DNA of 16,347 nt from Candidatus Ruminimicrobiellum caprinum (GCA_017413305.1 JAFPUA010000088.1:1-16347), one strand, 5' to 3'; counted from the first letter of the stretch, positions 7,430 to 13,781 are shown. A program made the numbers and translations. Notes: generated from the letters alone by a model not told the origin.

Positions 7430-7459
7430 TAATTTGCAGAAAATAATTTGGAGGAAGTT

Positions 7460-8110
7460 ATGAAGCAGGTAGTATTAGAAGCAGAACTTAGAGATGTATC
7501 AAAAAATTTAAATGCATTGAGAACAGCAGGTAAAGTTCCGGCAGTATTCTATGGAAAGAAAGAAGAACCTATTGCAATCAGTGTTGATGCAAAGGCTTTT
7601 ATGTCTATAGTTGAAAAAGAAGGAGCAAATGTAATTGTAGAACTTAAACTTAAAGATTCTTCAAAACCTGCAATTATAAAAGAATTGCAGAGACATGTTC
7701 TTACACAGGCTCCTAACCACATAGATTTTCAGTCCATTTCATTGACAGAAAAGATCGAAATTTCAGTACCTATTCATGTTGAAGGTGTTGCAGACGGCGT
7801 TAAAAATGCCGGCGGTACTTTGGAACATGTTTTGAGAGAAATCAAAGTAAGATGTCTCCCAACAGATATGCCTTCCAAAATTTCCGTTGACGTTACAGCT
7901 CTTAAAGTTGGCGACGATATCACCGTTGAACAGTTACCTAAGCTTGATGGTGTAGAATATGAACACGATCCTAAAGGCGTTGTTGTAACAGTTATCGCTC
8001 AGGCTGCAGAAGAAGAAAAACCTGCAGAACCAGCAGAAGCTCAGGCTCCGGAAGTAATAGGCAAAGGTAAGAAAGAAGAAGAGGGAGCAGCAACAGAAGA
8101 GAAGAAGTAA
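7460..8110 (+). CDS. rplY: Ribosomal protein bL25, long CTC form
   Basis: A 216-residue large-subunit protein that binds 5S rRNA. Residues 1-90 form the L25 RNA-binding domain (ELRDVSKNLNALRTAGKVPAVFYG; 'HIDFQSI' near 88), and about 91-185 the TL5/CTC beta domain ('VPIHVEGVADGVKNAGG', 'LPTDMPSKISVDVTALKVGD'). The last 30 residues are a Glu/Lys/Ala/Pro-rich tail of low complexity, common in CTC proteins and probably disordered. I chose ATG at 7460 because GGAGG (7450-7454) sits 5 nt upstream; a TTG at 7448 in the same frame overlaps that site and would add only four residues. It follows prs by 55 nt and is followed by a strong terminator. Confidence 0.95.
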   Translation: MKQVVLEAELRDVSKNLNALRTAGKVPAVFYGKKEEPIAISVDAKAFMSIVEKEGANVIVELKLKDSSKPAIIKELQRHVLTQAPNHIDFQSISLTEKIEISVPIHVEGVADGVKNAGGTLEHVLREIKVRCLPTDMPSKISVDVTALKVGDDITVEQLPKLDGVEYEHDPKGVVVTVIAQAAEEEKPAEPAEAQAPEVIGKGKKEEEGAATEEKK

Positions 8111-8152
8111 TTCTTCTAACGAAAAAAACAGCAAATTTTGGACTACAATATT

Positions 8153-8213
8153 GAAACTCGCAAACTTATGTACCGTGTACACTTTTGTACACCGCGTTTG
8201 CGAGTTTCTTCAT
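8153..8213 (+). terminator. Terminator after rplY, nested double hairpin
   Basis: GAAACTCGCAAAC (8153-8165) pairs over 13 bp with GTTTGCGAGTTTC (8196-8208). Inside the loop a second hairpin forms, GTGTACA (8175-8181) with TGTACAC (8186-8192). The stem's 3' side ends TTTC and is followed by TTCATTTCG, a poor T tract, so it may work in both directions or act mainly as an RNA stabiliser. Confidence 0.6.
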
Positions 8214-8232
8214 TTCGTCACAAACTTTGCAG

Positions 8233-8249
8233 TTTTTTCTGTGTCCTTA
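8233..8249. repeat. 17-nt direct repeat, copy 1
   Basis: TTTTTTCTGTGTCCTTA occurs here and at 8400-8416 in the same orientation, with weaker similarity continuing to the right of both copies. Confidence 0.6.
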
Positions 8250-8303
8250 CATTTGCTGGTACAGTTTAAATATTTTTAGTTTTTCATTTTGCCTAAAATC
8301 TTT

Positions 8304-8349
8304 CTTCGGATGTTTTGTCCCTGCAATGTGGGCAAACATTCCGCGCAAC
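8304..8349 (-). repeat. 46-bp hairpin repeat, copy A
   Basis: The reverse complement of this segment matches 13653-13698 at 41 of 46 positions, with the first 22 nt (from GTTGCGCGGAATG) identical. Each copy folds as a hairpin: CGGATG with CATTCCG (one bulge), one unpaired base, then a 7-bp stem and a 9-nt loop. In this copy one C of the TTTGCCC arm is T, which keeps the stem as a G-U pair. Confidence 0.75.
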
Positions 8350-8359
8350 ATCTAGTCGC

Positions 8360-8406
8360 TTAGAAATCACAATTATATTATGTGATTTCTAAAAAGTGTT
8401 TTTTTC
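8360..8406 (+). terminator. 12-bp hairpin followed by a T run
   Basis: TTAGAAATCACA (8360-8371) pairs perfectly with TGTGATTTCTAA (8381-8392) around ATTATATTA; AAAGTG and then a 7-T run follow at 8399-8405. It has terminator form, but there is no intact gene directly upstream, so it may instead be part of a decayed mobile element. Confidence 0.45.
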
Positions 8407-8416
8407 TGTGTCCTTA
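8400..8416. repeat. 17-nt direct repeat, copy 2
   Basis: Second copy of TTTTTTCTGTGTCCTTA, preceded by one more T than copy 1. The two copies bracket the 46-bp repeat and the 12-bp hairpin. Confidence 0.6.
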
Positions 8417-8426
8417 GATTTTTTGA

Positions 8427-8585
8427 TATAATTTTGTTTTTTCAGTAAGAGAAGATAATAATGGAAATATATATTACAATCATACAATAAATGAAAATAT
8501 ATAAAAGCAAGAAACTGATGTTGTCAGTTCACAGGATTCTGTCTCCTGCACTCCCACACCAGCTTCAATGGTAAGTATAACTTAA
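8427..8585 (+). pseudogene. Possible broken coding fragment (C-terminal remnant)
   Basis: In one plus-strand frame the sequence reads like the end of a protein: VREDNNGNIYYNHTINENI, an in-frame TAA at 8502-8504, then KQETDVVSSQDSVSC and further residues to TAA at 8583-8585. The composition (varied hydrophilic residues, Ser/Thr/Pro end) is more protein-like than the other frames, and the 'NGNIYYNHT' stretch recalls the C-terminal ends of some large phage proteins; that likeness is from memory and is not proof. No start codon with a ribosome binding site fits this frame, and a stop lies just upstream at 8424. If real, it is the tail of a degraded gene disrupted at this junction. Confidence 0.35.
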
Positions 8586-8613
8586 ATTTATTGAAAAGTC
8601 AAGAATATGAACA

Positions 8614-8634
8614 TAAAAAACACTTAATGTGTTT
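8614..8634 (-). terminator. Weak terminator after pth
   Basis: On the minus strand AAACAC (8634-8629) pairs with GTGTTT (8623-8618) around a 5-nt loop and continues into a T run, beginning 3 nt after the pth stop codon. The stem is only 6 bp and AT-rich. Confidence 0.4.
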
Positions 8635-8636
8635 AA

Positions 8637-9206
8637 TTACTTCCCGGCGGAGATTTTCGATATAGCCTTATCAAAGCCAAAATCAATAATCATATCCAAA
8701 ATACTTGGGATTTGTTTAAGGACAGAATTTACTTTTTCAGTATCTGGTTTACTGAAGTTTGTGAGCACAAAATCTATTATTTTTGCGTGCGGTGGAAGCG
8801 GACCCATACCGAGTTTCATTCTTGGAAACACATTTGTTCCTGTTTGTGTAATAACAGACTGTACGCCGTTATGCCCGCCTGAAGAACCGTTCGCACGGAA
8901 CTTATATTCCCCTAACGGAATAGAATAGTCGTCATGCAAAAGTACCATTTCAGACGGCTGTATTTTGTAGTATTTCAACAGTGCAGAAACAGGAAACCCG
9001 GAATTGTTCATAAATGTCATAGGTTTGGCAATAAGGATATTCTCGTCATTTTTCCTGTAAAAAGTAATGTCTGCCATATCATTCCAATTTTTCCATGACA
9101 AACCTTTATCCTCGGCAAAAGCATCTACGGCCTTAAAGCCGTAGTTATGGCGTGTATTGGAATATTTTTCGCCCGGGTTACCGAGCCCTACGATAAATTT
9201 TATCAT
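8637..9206 (-). CDS. pth: Peptidyl-tRNA hydrolase
   Basis: A 189-residue cytoplasmic enzyme that releases peptides from prematurely dropped peptidyl-tRNA so the tRNA can be reused. The bacterial Pth family pattern is complete: VGLGNPGEKYSNTRHN with Asn10 and catalytic His20, KPMTFMNNSG (61-70, Asn68), HDDYSIPLG with Asp93, and the glycine-rich GSSGGHNG (107-114, Asn113). Length is typical. The start overlaps the 3' end of topA by 29 nt and no good ribosome binding site precedes it (AAAAGTAAAAT only), so translation is probably coupled to topA. In many genomes pth follows rplY directly; here it lies next to rplY but convergent to it, across a repeat-filled gap. Confidence 0.96.
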   Translation of the reverse strand: MIKFIVGLGNPGEKYSNTRHNYGFKAVDAFAEDKGLSWKNWNDMADITFYRKNDENILIAKPMTFMNNSGFPVSALLKYYKIQPSEMVLLHDDYSIPLGEYKFRANGSSGGHNGVQSVITQTGTNVFPRMKLGMGPLPPHAKIIDFVLTNFSKPDTEKVNSVLKQIPSILDMIIDFGFDKAISKISAGK

Positions 9207-11430
9207 ATTTTACTTTTTTGTTTTTGATTTCGTTTTTTTTTGCAGTTGCTTTTTTCGTCGTTTTTTCTATTTTGTCAGTCTTATTGTTTATCCACTGCAG
9301 ATTCCTACATTTTGGAAAAGCGGAACATGTTAAAAACGGGCCTCTTTTACCGATTCTTTTTAACATTGGACTCCCGCACTTTTCACATTTAATATCTGTT
9401 TTTTCCGGTTCCGGCTTTATAACTTTATTGCCGTTTTTATCTAAAGCAAATGTAGTTTTACATTCAGGATAATGTTCACAAGCAAGATAAGCTTTACCTT
9501 TGAAACCTATTTTTTTTAGCATTATTCCACCGCATTTAGGGCACTTTTCTTCAGTCTTTTCAGGTTCGTTGGAGATCTTGTTCCCGTCTTTATCTATAGA
9601 AAAGGCTGTCTTGCATTCAGGATATCCTGTACATGCAAGGAAAGGCCCTCTGCGACTGTCTCTAATAACCATAGGTTTACCGCATTTAGGGCAAATTTCA
9701 TTTGTAGCTTTTGGCTGTACTTTCTGACGTTCAGCTCCTTCTGCCTTAGTAACAAAGCCTGAAAACGGCTCATAGAACTTTTTTATTACGGTCTGCCATT
9801 TTATTTTGTTTTCGGCAATATCATCAAACTGTTCTTCGATATCTGCGGTAAATTTATAATTTATAACGTCTTTAAAATTTTCTTTTAAGAATTTGTTTAC
9901 TACAGTTCCTAACTCTGTCGGATAAAATTTTTTGTTATCAAGACGAACATAGAGCCTGTCTTGAATAGTCTTTATAGTAGGTGCATAAGTAGAAGGACGG
10001 CCTATACCATATTCTTCAAGTGTTTTAATTAAGCTTGCTTCGTTGTATCTGGCAGGGGGTTCAGTAAAGTGTTGTTCAGGTATAAGATTTAGCAAATTCA
10101 ATTCGTCACCTGTATTAACAATAGGAAGTTTAGGTTCCTTTTCGTTTTCATCGGCAACAGAATATACCTTCATAAATCCCTCAAATTTTAATGTGCTTCC
10201 GGATGCTCTGAACATATAGTTGTTTGCTTCGATATCTATCGTCATTGTATCATAAATTGCGTCTGCCATTTGGCTGGCAACAAACCTGTTCCATATTGCA
10301 GTATATAGTTTATATTCATCGGAAGTTAAATACTGTTTCATCATTTCAGGTGTTCTTTTAACGGAAGTTGGTCTGATAGCTTCATGCGCTTCCTGTGCAC
10401 CTTTAGATTTAGTTTTATAAAATCTCGGTTTTGTAGGGACAAACTGTTTTCCGAAAGTTGTATCGATAAAGCCTAATGCTTCTTTCTGAGCTACTGCAGC
10501 AATATTTAAAGAGTCGGTTCTCATGTATGTTATAAGACCGACAACTCCTTGTCCGCCGATATTGATACCTTCATAGAGTTTTTGTGCAACAGACATTGTT
10601 TTAGAAGAAGAAAAGCCTAACCGTCTTGAAACATCCTGTTGCATTGTAGATGTTGTATAAGGCGGATATGGACTTCTTTTTCTTTCTTTCTTTTCAACGG
10701 AAGAAACAACATAAGATGCTTTTTCTAAATCTTTTAATATATCGTCTGCCTGTTTTTTATCTTTAATATCAAGTTTGTCAAACTTTTTACCGTTTTTTGA
10801 AATAAGAGATGCTTTAAAAGCGGAAGACTTTTTATCTTTCTGAAGTTCTGCCGTAATTGACCAATATTCTACGGGGATAAATGCCGCAATTTCTTCTTCC
10901 CTGTCGCAAATCATCATAACGGCAACAGATTGAACACGGCCTGCAGAAAGACCTCTTTTAATTTTTTTCCATAAAACGGGGGAAAGTTTGTAACCTACAA
11001 GTCTGTCAAGAATTCTTCTTGCTTGCTGACTGTCAACTAATGCCATATCTATTTTTCGCGGATGTTTAACAGCATCTTTTATTGCGCTTTCTGTTATTTC
11101 GTGGAAAGTTATCCTGTCTGTAGTTGCGTCCGGTAATTTTAGTAACTGTTGTAAGTGCCATGCAATAGCTTCTCCCTCACGATCCAAATCGGTTGCAAGA
11201 TATACATGGCCTACTTCAGCAACAGCTTTTTTTAAATCAGAAATAACTTTTTTTGATTTGCTCATTGCTTCGTATGTGGGCTCAAAATTGTTGTCGATAT
11301 CGACACCGATTTTATGTTCGGGCAAATCTCTGATATGTCCGAAAGAACTTTTAACGATATAGTCGCTTCCTAAAATTTTAGATATTGTTTTCGACTTTGC
11401 AGGAGATTCCACAATTACTAAATTTTTCAT
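9178..11430 (-). CDS. topA: DNA topoisomerase I
   Basis: A 750-residue type IA topoisomerase that relaxes negatively supercoiled DNA. The N-terminal Toprim domain (1-115) has the catalytic Glu8 in VESPAKSKT and the metal-binding DLDREGE (81-87). The DNA-gate core follows, with the nucleophilic Tyr302 in GLITYMRTDS, EAHEAIRPT (347-355) and YGIGRPSTYA (474-483). Three intact four-cysteine zinc fingers follow: Cys580/583/600/606, Cys630/633/651/657 and Cys682/685/702/708. The end (about 717-750) is a lysine-rich tail whose coding sequence overlaps pth. The ATG is preceded by AAGAGG (11436-11441). It lies downstream of dprA, a frequent pairing, but is separated from it by a palindrome-rich insert of about 200 nt that may carry its promoter or a control element. 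Confidence 0.97.
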   Translation of the reverse strand: MKNLVIVESPAKSKTISKILGSDYIVKSSFGHIRDLPEHKIGVDIDNNFEPTYEAMSKSKKVISDLKKAVAEVGHVYLATDLDREGEAIAWHLQQLLKLPDATTDRITFHEITESAIKDAVKHPRKIDMALVDSQQARRILDRLVGYKLSPVLWKKIKRGLSAGRVQSVAVMMICDREEEIAAFIPVEYWSITAELQKDKKSSAFKASLISKNGKKFDKLDIKDKKQADDILKDLEKASYVVSSVEKKERKRSPYPPYTTSTMQQDVSRRLGFSSSKTMSVAQKLYEGINIGGQGVVGLITYMRTDSLNIAAVAQKEALGFIDTTFGKQFVPTKPRFYKTKSKGAQEAHEAIRPTSVKRTPEMMKQYLTSDEYKLYTAIWNRFVASQMADAIYDTMTIDIEANNYMFRASGSTLKFEGFMKVYSVADENEKEPKLPIVNTGDELNLLNLIPEQHFTEPPARYNEASLIKTLEEYGIGRPSTYAPTIKTIQDRLYVRLDNKKFYPTELGTVVNKFLKENFKDVINYKFTADIEEQFDDIAENKIKWQTVIKKFYEPFSGFVTKAEGAERQKVQPKATNEICPKCGKPMVIRDSRRGPFLACTGYPECKTAFSIDKDGNKISNEPEKTEEKCPKCGGIMLKKIGFKGKAYLACEHYPECKTTFALDKNGNKVIKPEPEKTDIKCEKCGSPMLKRIGKRGPFLTCSAFPKCRNLQWINNKTDKIEKTTKKATAKKNEIKNKKVKYDKIYRRAR

Positions 11431-11441
11431 TTTTACCTCTT

Positions 11442-11462
11442 AAAAATTGCTTTGCAATTTTT
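11442..11462. repeat. Perfect 9-bp palindrome abutting the topA ribosome binding site
   Basis: AAAAATTGC (11442-11450) and GCAATTTTT (11454-11462) with a 3-nt loop. Its edge touches the AAGAGG site of topA, so in the topA message it would form a hairpin right next to the ribosome binding site. Confidence 0.7.
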
Positions 11463-11463
11463 T

Positions 11464-11599
11464 AGCTTATAGCTTAAAGCTTACAGCTTATAGTTTGTTG
11501 TTAAAATTCACTTCGTGAATTTTCTATTTAATCAGAAATTTTTGCAAAGCAAAAATTTATTACATTAAATTTTAAGCTTTCAGCTGTAAGCTGTCAGCT
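11464..11599. repeat. Inverted heptanucleotide-repeat arms enclosing two hairpins
   Basis: The left arm (11464-11491) is four tandem 7-nt units of form AGCTTAN. The right arm (11572-11599) is four units of form NTMAGCT, i.e. the same unit family (AGCTKAN) on the other strand. The 28-nt arms pair with about six mismatches in register, and a 14-nt stretch pairs with only one mismatch when shifted. Between them are two perfect hairpins with 3-nt loops: AAAATTCAC/GTGAATTTT (11503-11523) and AAATTTTTGC/GCAAAAATTT (11536-11558). There is no coding content. It fills the dprA-topA gap. Confidence 0.75.
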
Positions 11600-11627
11600 T
11601 GCCGTTTTCAATCTTCTGACCTTCTTT

Positions 11628-12740
11628 CTATATTTTTATATATACCTGTCCGGGCATTTCTTTTATAAAACCGTCGAGCTCTAACTGTAAAAGTATTGAT
11701 GACAAATCTGATACCGATATACCGGTACTTGCGCTTATCTGGTCTAAAGACAAACCTGTTATTGAAGTTTTCAATATTTTCAAAACAGCTAAACTGTTTT
11801 TATCGTCTGAAACAAGCTTTAACTTGTTTTCCTTTTCGTTTTTCTTTACTGTTTTAACGAAATCAAATAAAGAAAAAGTCTGTTCTATAATATCTTCCGG
11901 CTTTAAAGCAGTAAATGCACCGTTTTTTATTAAACTGTTCGGTCCTTCGGAGTATCTTGCATATATAGGCCCGGGTACGGCAAAAACATCTTTACCGTAT
12001 TCGGCTGCAAGTTCTGCAGTTATTAAAGAACCGCTCTTAAGTGCAGCTTCCACAACAAGAGTAGCTTTAGAAAGTGCAGCTACTATCCTGTTCCTTCTGG
12101 GAAAATTTATTTTGTCAGGTCTTTGCCGTAAGGGGAACTCACTTATAACAGCACCCTTTTCATAAATTGTTTCCTGAAGTTTTTTGTTCTCTTTAGGGTA
12201 ACAGTCCAAAAGACCGTTGCCTAACACTGCTATTGTTTTGCCGCCGTTATCTAAAGTAGAAATATGTGTCTGTGTGTCTATACCGCTTGCCAGTCCGGAA
12301 ATTGTTGTCAGTCCGCATCCGACAAAATGTTTACAGAACTTGTCAGTTACAATTCTTCCGTAATTTGTCGGTCTTCTTGAGCCCACTATGGAAACGGAAA
12401 ATTCGTCTTGCTTAGAATAATTCCCTTTTATATATAATACCGAAGGATAATCGCAAATATCTTTTAACGGTTCGGGATATTCTTCATCTTTATATGTAAC
12501 AACTTTTATATTGTTTTTCTCTGCAAGTTTTATTTCTTCTTCGGCACATTTTAAATCCGAAAAATTTTTTATTGTTTCTGCCGTTTGGTCTGTCACCTGT
12601 GCTATACGCTTTATATCTTCTTTGTCGCCTTTAAACACATTTTCAGCACTACCAAAATAATCTATCAAACTTATCATTTTTTTCGGTATAAGCTCGATAA
12701 TCATATTAAGAGCAACTAAAGATAACTGTTCGTTATTCAT
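11628..12740 (-). CDS. dprA: DNA processing protein DprA
   Basis: A 370-residue cytoplasmic protein that in naturally competent bacteria binds incoming single-stranded DNA and loads RecA. Three regions are seen: an N-terminal helical part (1-70, SAM/HhH-like), the Rossmann-like DprA core (about 80-290), and a C-terminal winged helix (about 310-368, 'LDQISASTGISVSDLSSILLQLELDGFI'). Core motifs are SIVGSRRPTNYG (117-128), TISGLASGIDTQTH (146-159), AVLGNGLLDCYP (171-182), INFPRRNRI (211-219), SGSLITAELAAEYG (237-250) and GPNSLIKNGA (266-275). The ATG lies inside the end of the ankyrin gene (8-nt overlap) with no good ribosome binding site, so translation is probably coupled to that gene. DprA is also present in many non-competent species; the pilin genes in this window make DNA uptake conceivable but do not show it. 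Confidence 0.96.
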   Translation of the reverse strand: MNNEQLSLVALNMIIELIPKKMISLIDYFGSAENVFKGDKEDIKRIAQVTDQTAETIKNFSDLKCAEEEIKLAEKNNIKVVTYKDEEYPEPLKDICDYPSVLYIKGNYSKQDEFSVSIVGSRRPTNYGRIVTDKFCKHFVGCGLTTISGLASGIDTQTHISTLDNGGKTIAVLGNGLLDCYPKENKKLQETIYEKGAVISEFPLRQRPDKINFPRRNRIVAALSKATLVVEAALKSGSLITAELAAEYGKDVFAVPGPIYARYSEGPNSLIKNGAFTALKPEDIIEQTFSLFDFVKTVKKNEKENKLKLVSDDKNSLAVLKILKTSITGLSLDQISASTGISVSDLSSILLQLELDGFIKEMPGQVYIKI

Positions 12741-13473
12741 TGTCGGCTTTTACTTCTACTCCGATATTCTCTAAATCTTTTTGAGTTTCTGTATCAGAAG
12801 CTTCTGTAGTAACGGAAACTTGCTCTTGCGTATTCATGCCAAGATCTGCTTTCTCATTGTCAATTTGTTCCTGAACAGGAGCTTTTACGCTTGGTTTAAA
12901 CCCTGCTCTGACAAGTATGTCCATTACTTCATCTTTCTTTTTATTGCTTTCGGCATAGTCTGCCATATCATAACCGCTGTTATCCGTTGCATTAATATTT
13001 GCTCCGGCGTCAATAAGAGCCTGAACTATTTTCGTGTTTCTATTGTTTTCACAGGCAAGCATAAGTGCAGTTGTGCCGTCATCGGTTTTTGCATTAACAT
13101 TTGCACCTGCCTTAATCAGTTCCTTTAAAACTTTTTCGTAAGTATCATATTCCGCAGCATACATAAGCGGAGTTTTACCGTTTACATCTTTAGCATTAAC
13201 TTTTGCGCCGCTGGAAATAAGCAACTGAAAAATTTCCAAGCTGGAGTTTCCTCTGCAGGCCGCCATAATAGGGGTAATGCCGTACACATCTCCGCTTGAA
13301 TTTATGTTTGAAGAAGTTATGGCCTCTTTTACTTCGGTAAACGAGCCGAATTCACATGCTTCATGTAAAGATAATTTAGGTTGTTCAACTTTAGCTTTTT
13401 TTGCAAATAAGTTCGGTACAAGACAAAACGATACTAAACAAAAAGTTAAAATTGTTAATGTAATTTTTTTCAT
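12733..13473 (-). CDS. Exported ankyrin-repeat protein
   Basis: A 246-residue protein with an N-terminal Sec signal (MKKITLTILTFCLVSFCLV..., probable cut after Ala24 in NLFA/KK) and about four ankyrin repeats between residues 33 and 192. Clear repeat cores are 'YGITPIMAAC' (64-73), 'NGKTPLMYAA' (98-107), 'DGTTALMLAC' (132-141) and 'SGYDMADYA' (166-174), each followed by a turn such as AGANVNAKT. The final 50 residues are acidic and polar (Glu, Thr, Asp), probably disordered. Ankyrin repeats bind other proteins; the partner is unknown, and the location should be periplasmic or outside the cell. A GAAGGA ribosome binding site sits 7 to 8 nt before the ATG. Its stop overlaps the dprA start by 8 nt, so it leads the ank-dprA-topA-pth gene row. 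Confidence 0.9.
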   Translation of the reverse strand: MKKITLTILTFCLVSFCLVPNLFAKKAKVEQPKLSLHEACEFGSFTEVKEAITSSNINSSGDVYGITPIMAACRGNSSLEIFQLLISSGAKVNAKDVNGKTPLMYAAEYDTYEKVLKELIKAGANVNAKTDDGTTALMLACENNRNTKIVQALIDAGANINATDNSGYDMADYAESNKKKDEVMDILVRAGFKPSVKAPVQEQIDNEKADLGMNTQEQVSVTTEASDTETQKDLENIGVEVKADNE

Positions 13474-13538
13474 ACTTAATCCTTCTTATATAATTTAACG
13501 ATATTCAAGAAGGGATTTTCTTTTTCGAAGAGCCTTAG

Positions 13539-13648
13539 GCACTGCTTATGAGTGCAATATTTTTCAGGCAAGAATCAGTTGAGTAGAGATTCTTAGGGCG
13601 ACAATGTTCGTGGCTCTTTCCGTCTTCCGCTAGACGTTAGGAAAGAGC
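13539..13648. other. Structured segment, possible ncRNA or decayed element
   Basis: Three stems lie in a row: GCACT/AGTGC (13539-13555), AAGAATC/GATTCTT (13570-13594), and the strongest, GCTCTTTCC (13613-13621) with GGAAAGAGC (13640-13648), which encloses GTCT/AGAC. They are followed directly by the 46-bp repeat. I tested by eye for 6S RNA, RNase P RNA, tmRNA and SRP RNA and found none of their hallmark sequences. The strand is unknown. Confidence 0.4.
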
Positions 13649-13652
13649 AGTA

Positions 13653-13698
13653 GTTGCGCGGAATGTTTGCCCACCTTGTAAGGGCAAATCATCCGAAG
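13653..13698 (+). repeat. 46-bp hairpin repeat, copy B
   Basis: Matches the minus strand of 8304-8349 at 41 of 46 positions. TTTGCCC (13666-13672) pairs with GGGCAAA (13682-13688) around a 9-nt loop, extended by CGGAATG (13659-13665) with CATCCG (13690-13695). Read on the minus strand, both copies also share the frame fragment VGKHSAQ, so an origin in a coding or mobile sequence is not excluded. Confidence 0.75.
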
Positions 13699-13781
13699 TT
13701 GGAGCCCGGCTTGGAAAATATAAACGAATAGTGCCAGCTCGAAAAAAAGCAAAATCACTTCTTCAAAGAACATACAAAATT

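Larger units (their letters stand above)
8111..8636. other. Gene-free, repeat-rich junction between convergent rplY and pth
   Basis: No intact gene of useful length is seen on either strand in these 526 nt. It holds the rplY terminator, two copies of a 17-nt direct repeat, one copy of a 46-nt hairpin repeat, a 12-bp hairpin, a possible broken coding fragment and a weak terminator for pth; each is listed separately. Confidence 0.7.
13474..13781. other. Gene-free stretch with several stem-loops
   Basis: No intact gene is seen in these 308 nt. The middle part is richer in G+C than the flanks and folds into a series of hairpins (13539-13555, 13570-13594, 13613-13648, 13659-13695). The left end is the leader of the ankyrin gene. 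The right 70 nt are AT-rich with no clear signal except an A7 run at 13742-13748 (T7 on the minus strand), downstream of the epimerase stop. Confidence 0.65.

Noticed and set aside
7410..7443. Two 21-nt imperfect direct repeats before rplY as an operator
   Set aside because: Only the AATTTGCA core is well kept and the DNA is very AT-rich; chance is a sufficient explanation.
8461..8574. Two short frames starting ATG at 8461 (9 codons) and 8491 (27 codons) in the rplY-pth gap
   Set aside because: Too short, no convincing composition, and only a poor AGAGAAG ribosome site; the other frame of the same DNA looks more protein-like.
8629..9727. Plus-strand frames opposite pth and the zinc-finger end of topA
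   Set aside because: Shadows of well-supported minus-strand genes.
11464..11599. CRISPR-like array
   Set aside because: Units are 7 nt with no spacers and no cas genes are present.
13485..13508. TTGAAT and TATATA before the ankyrin gene as a promoter
   Set aside because: They are only about 10 nt apart and the -10 would overlap the ribosome binding site.
13530..13700. Identification as 6S RNA, RNase P RNA, tmRNA or SRP RNA
   Set aside because: A short CCGGGCTCC on the minus strand recalls RNase P RNA, but the other conserved blocks are absent; no tmRNA ends or SRP tetraloop core were seen.
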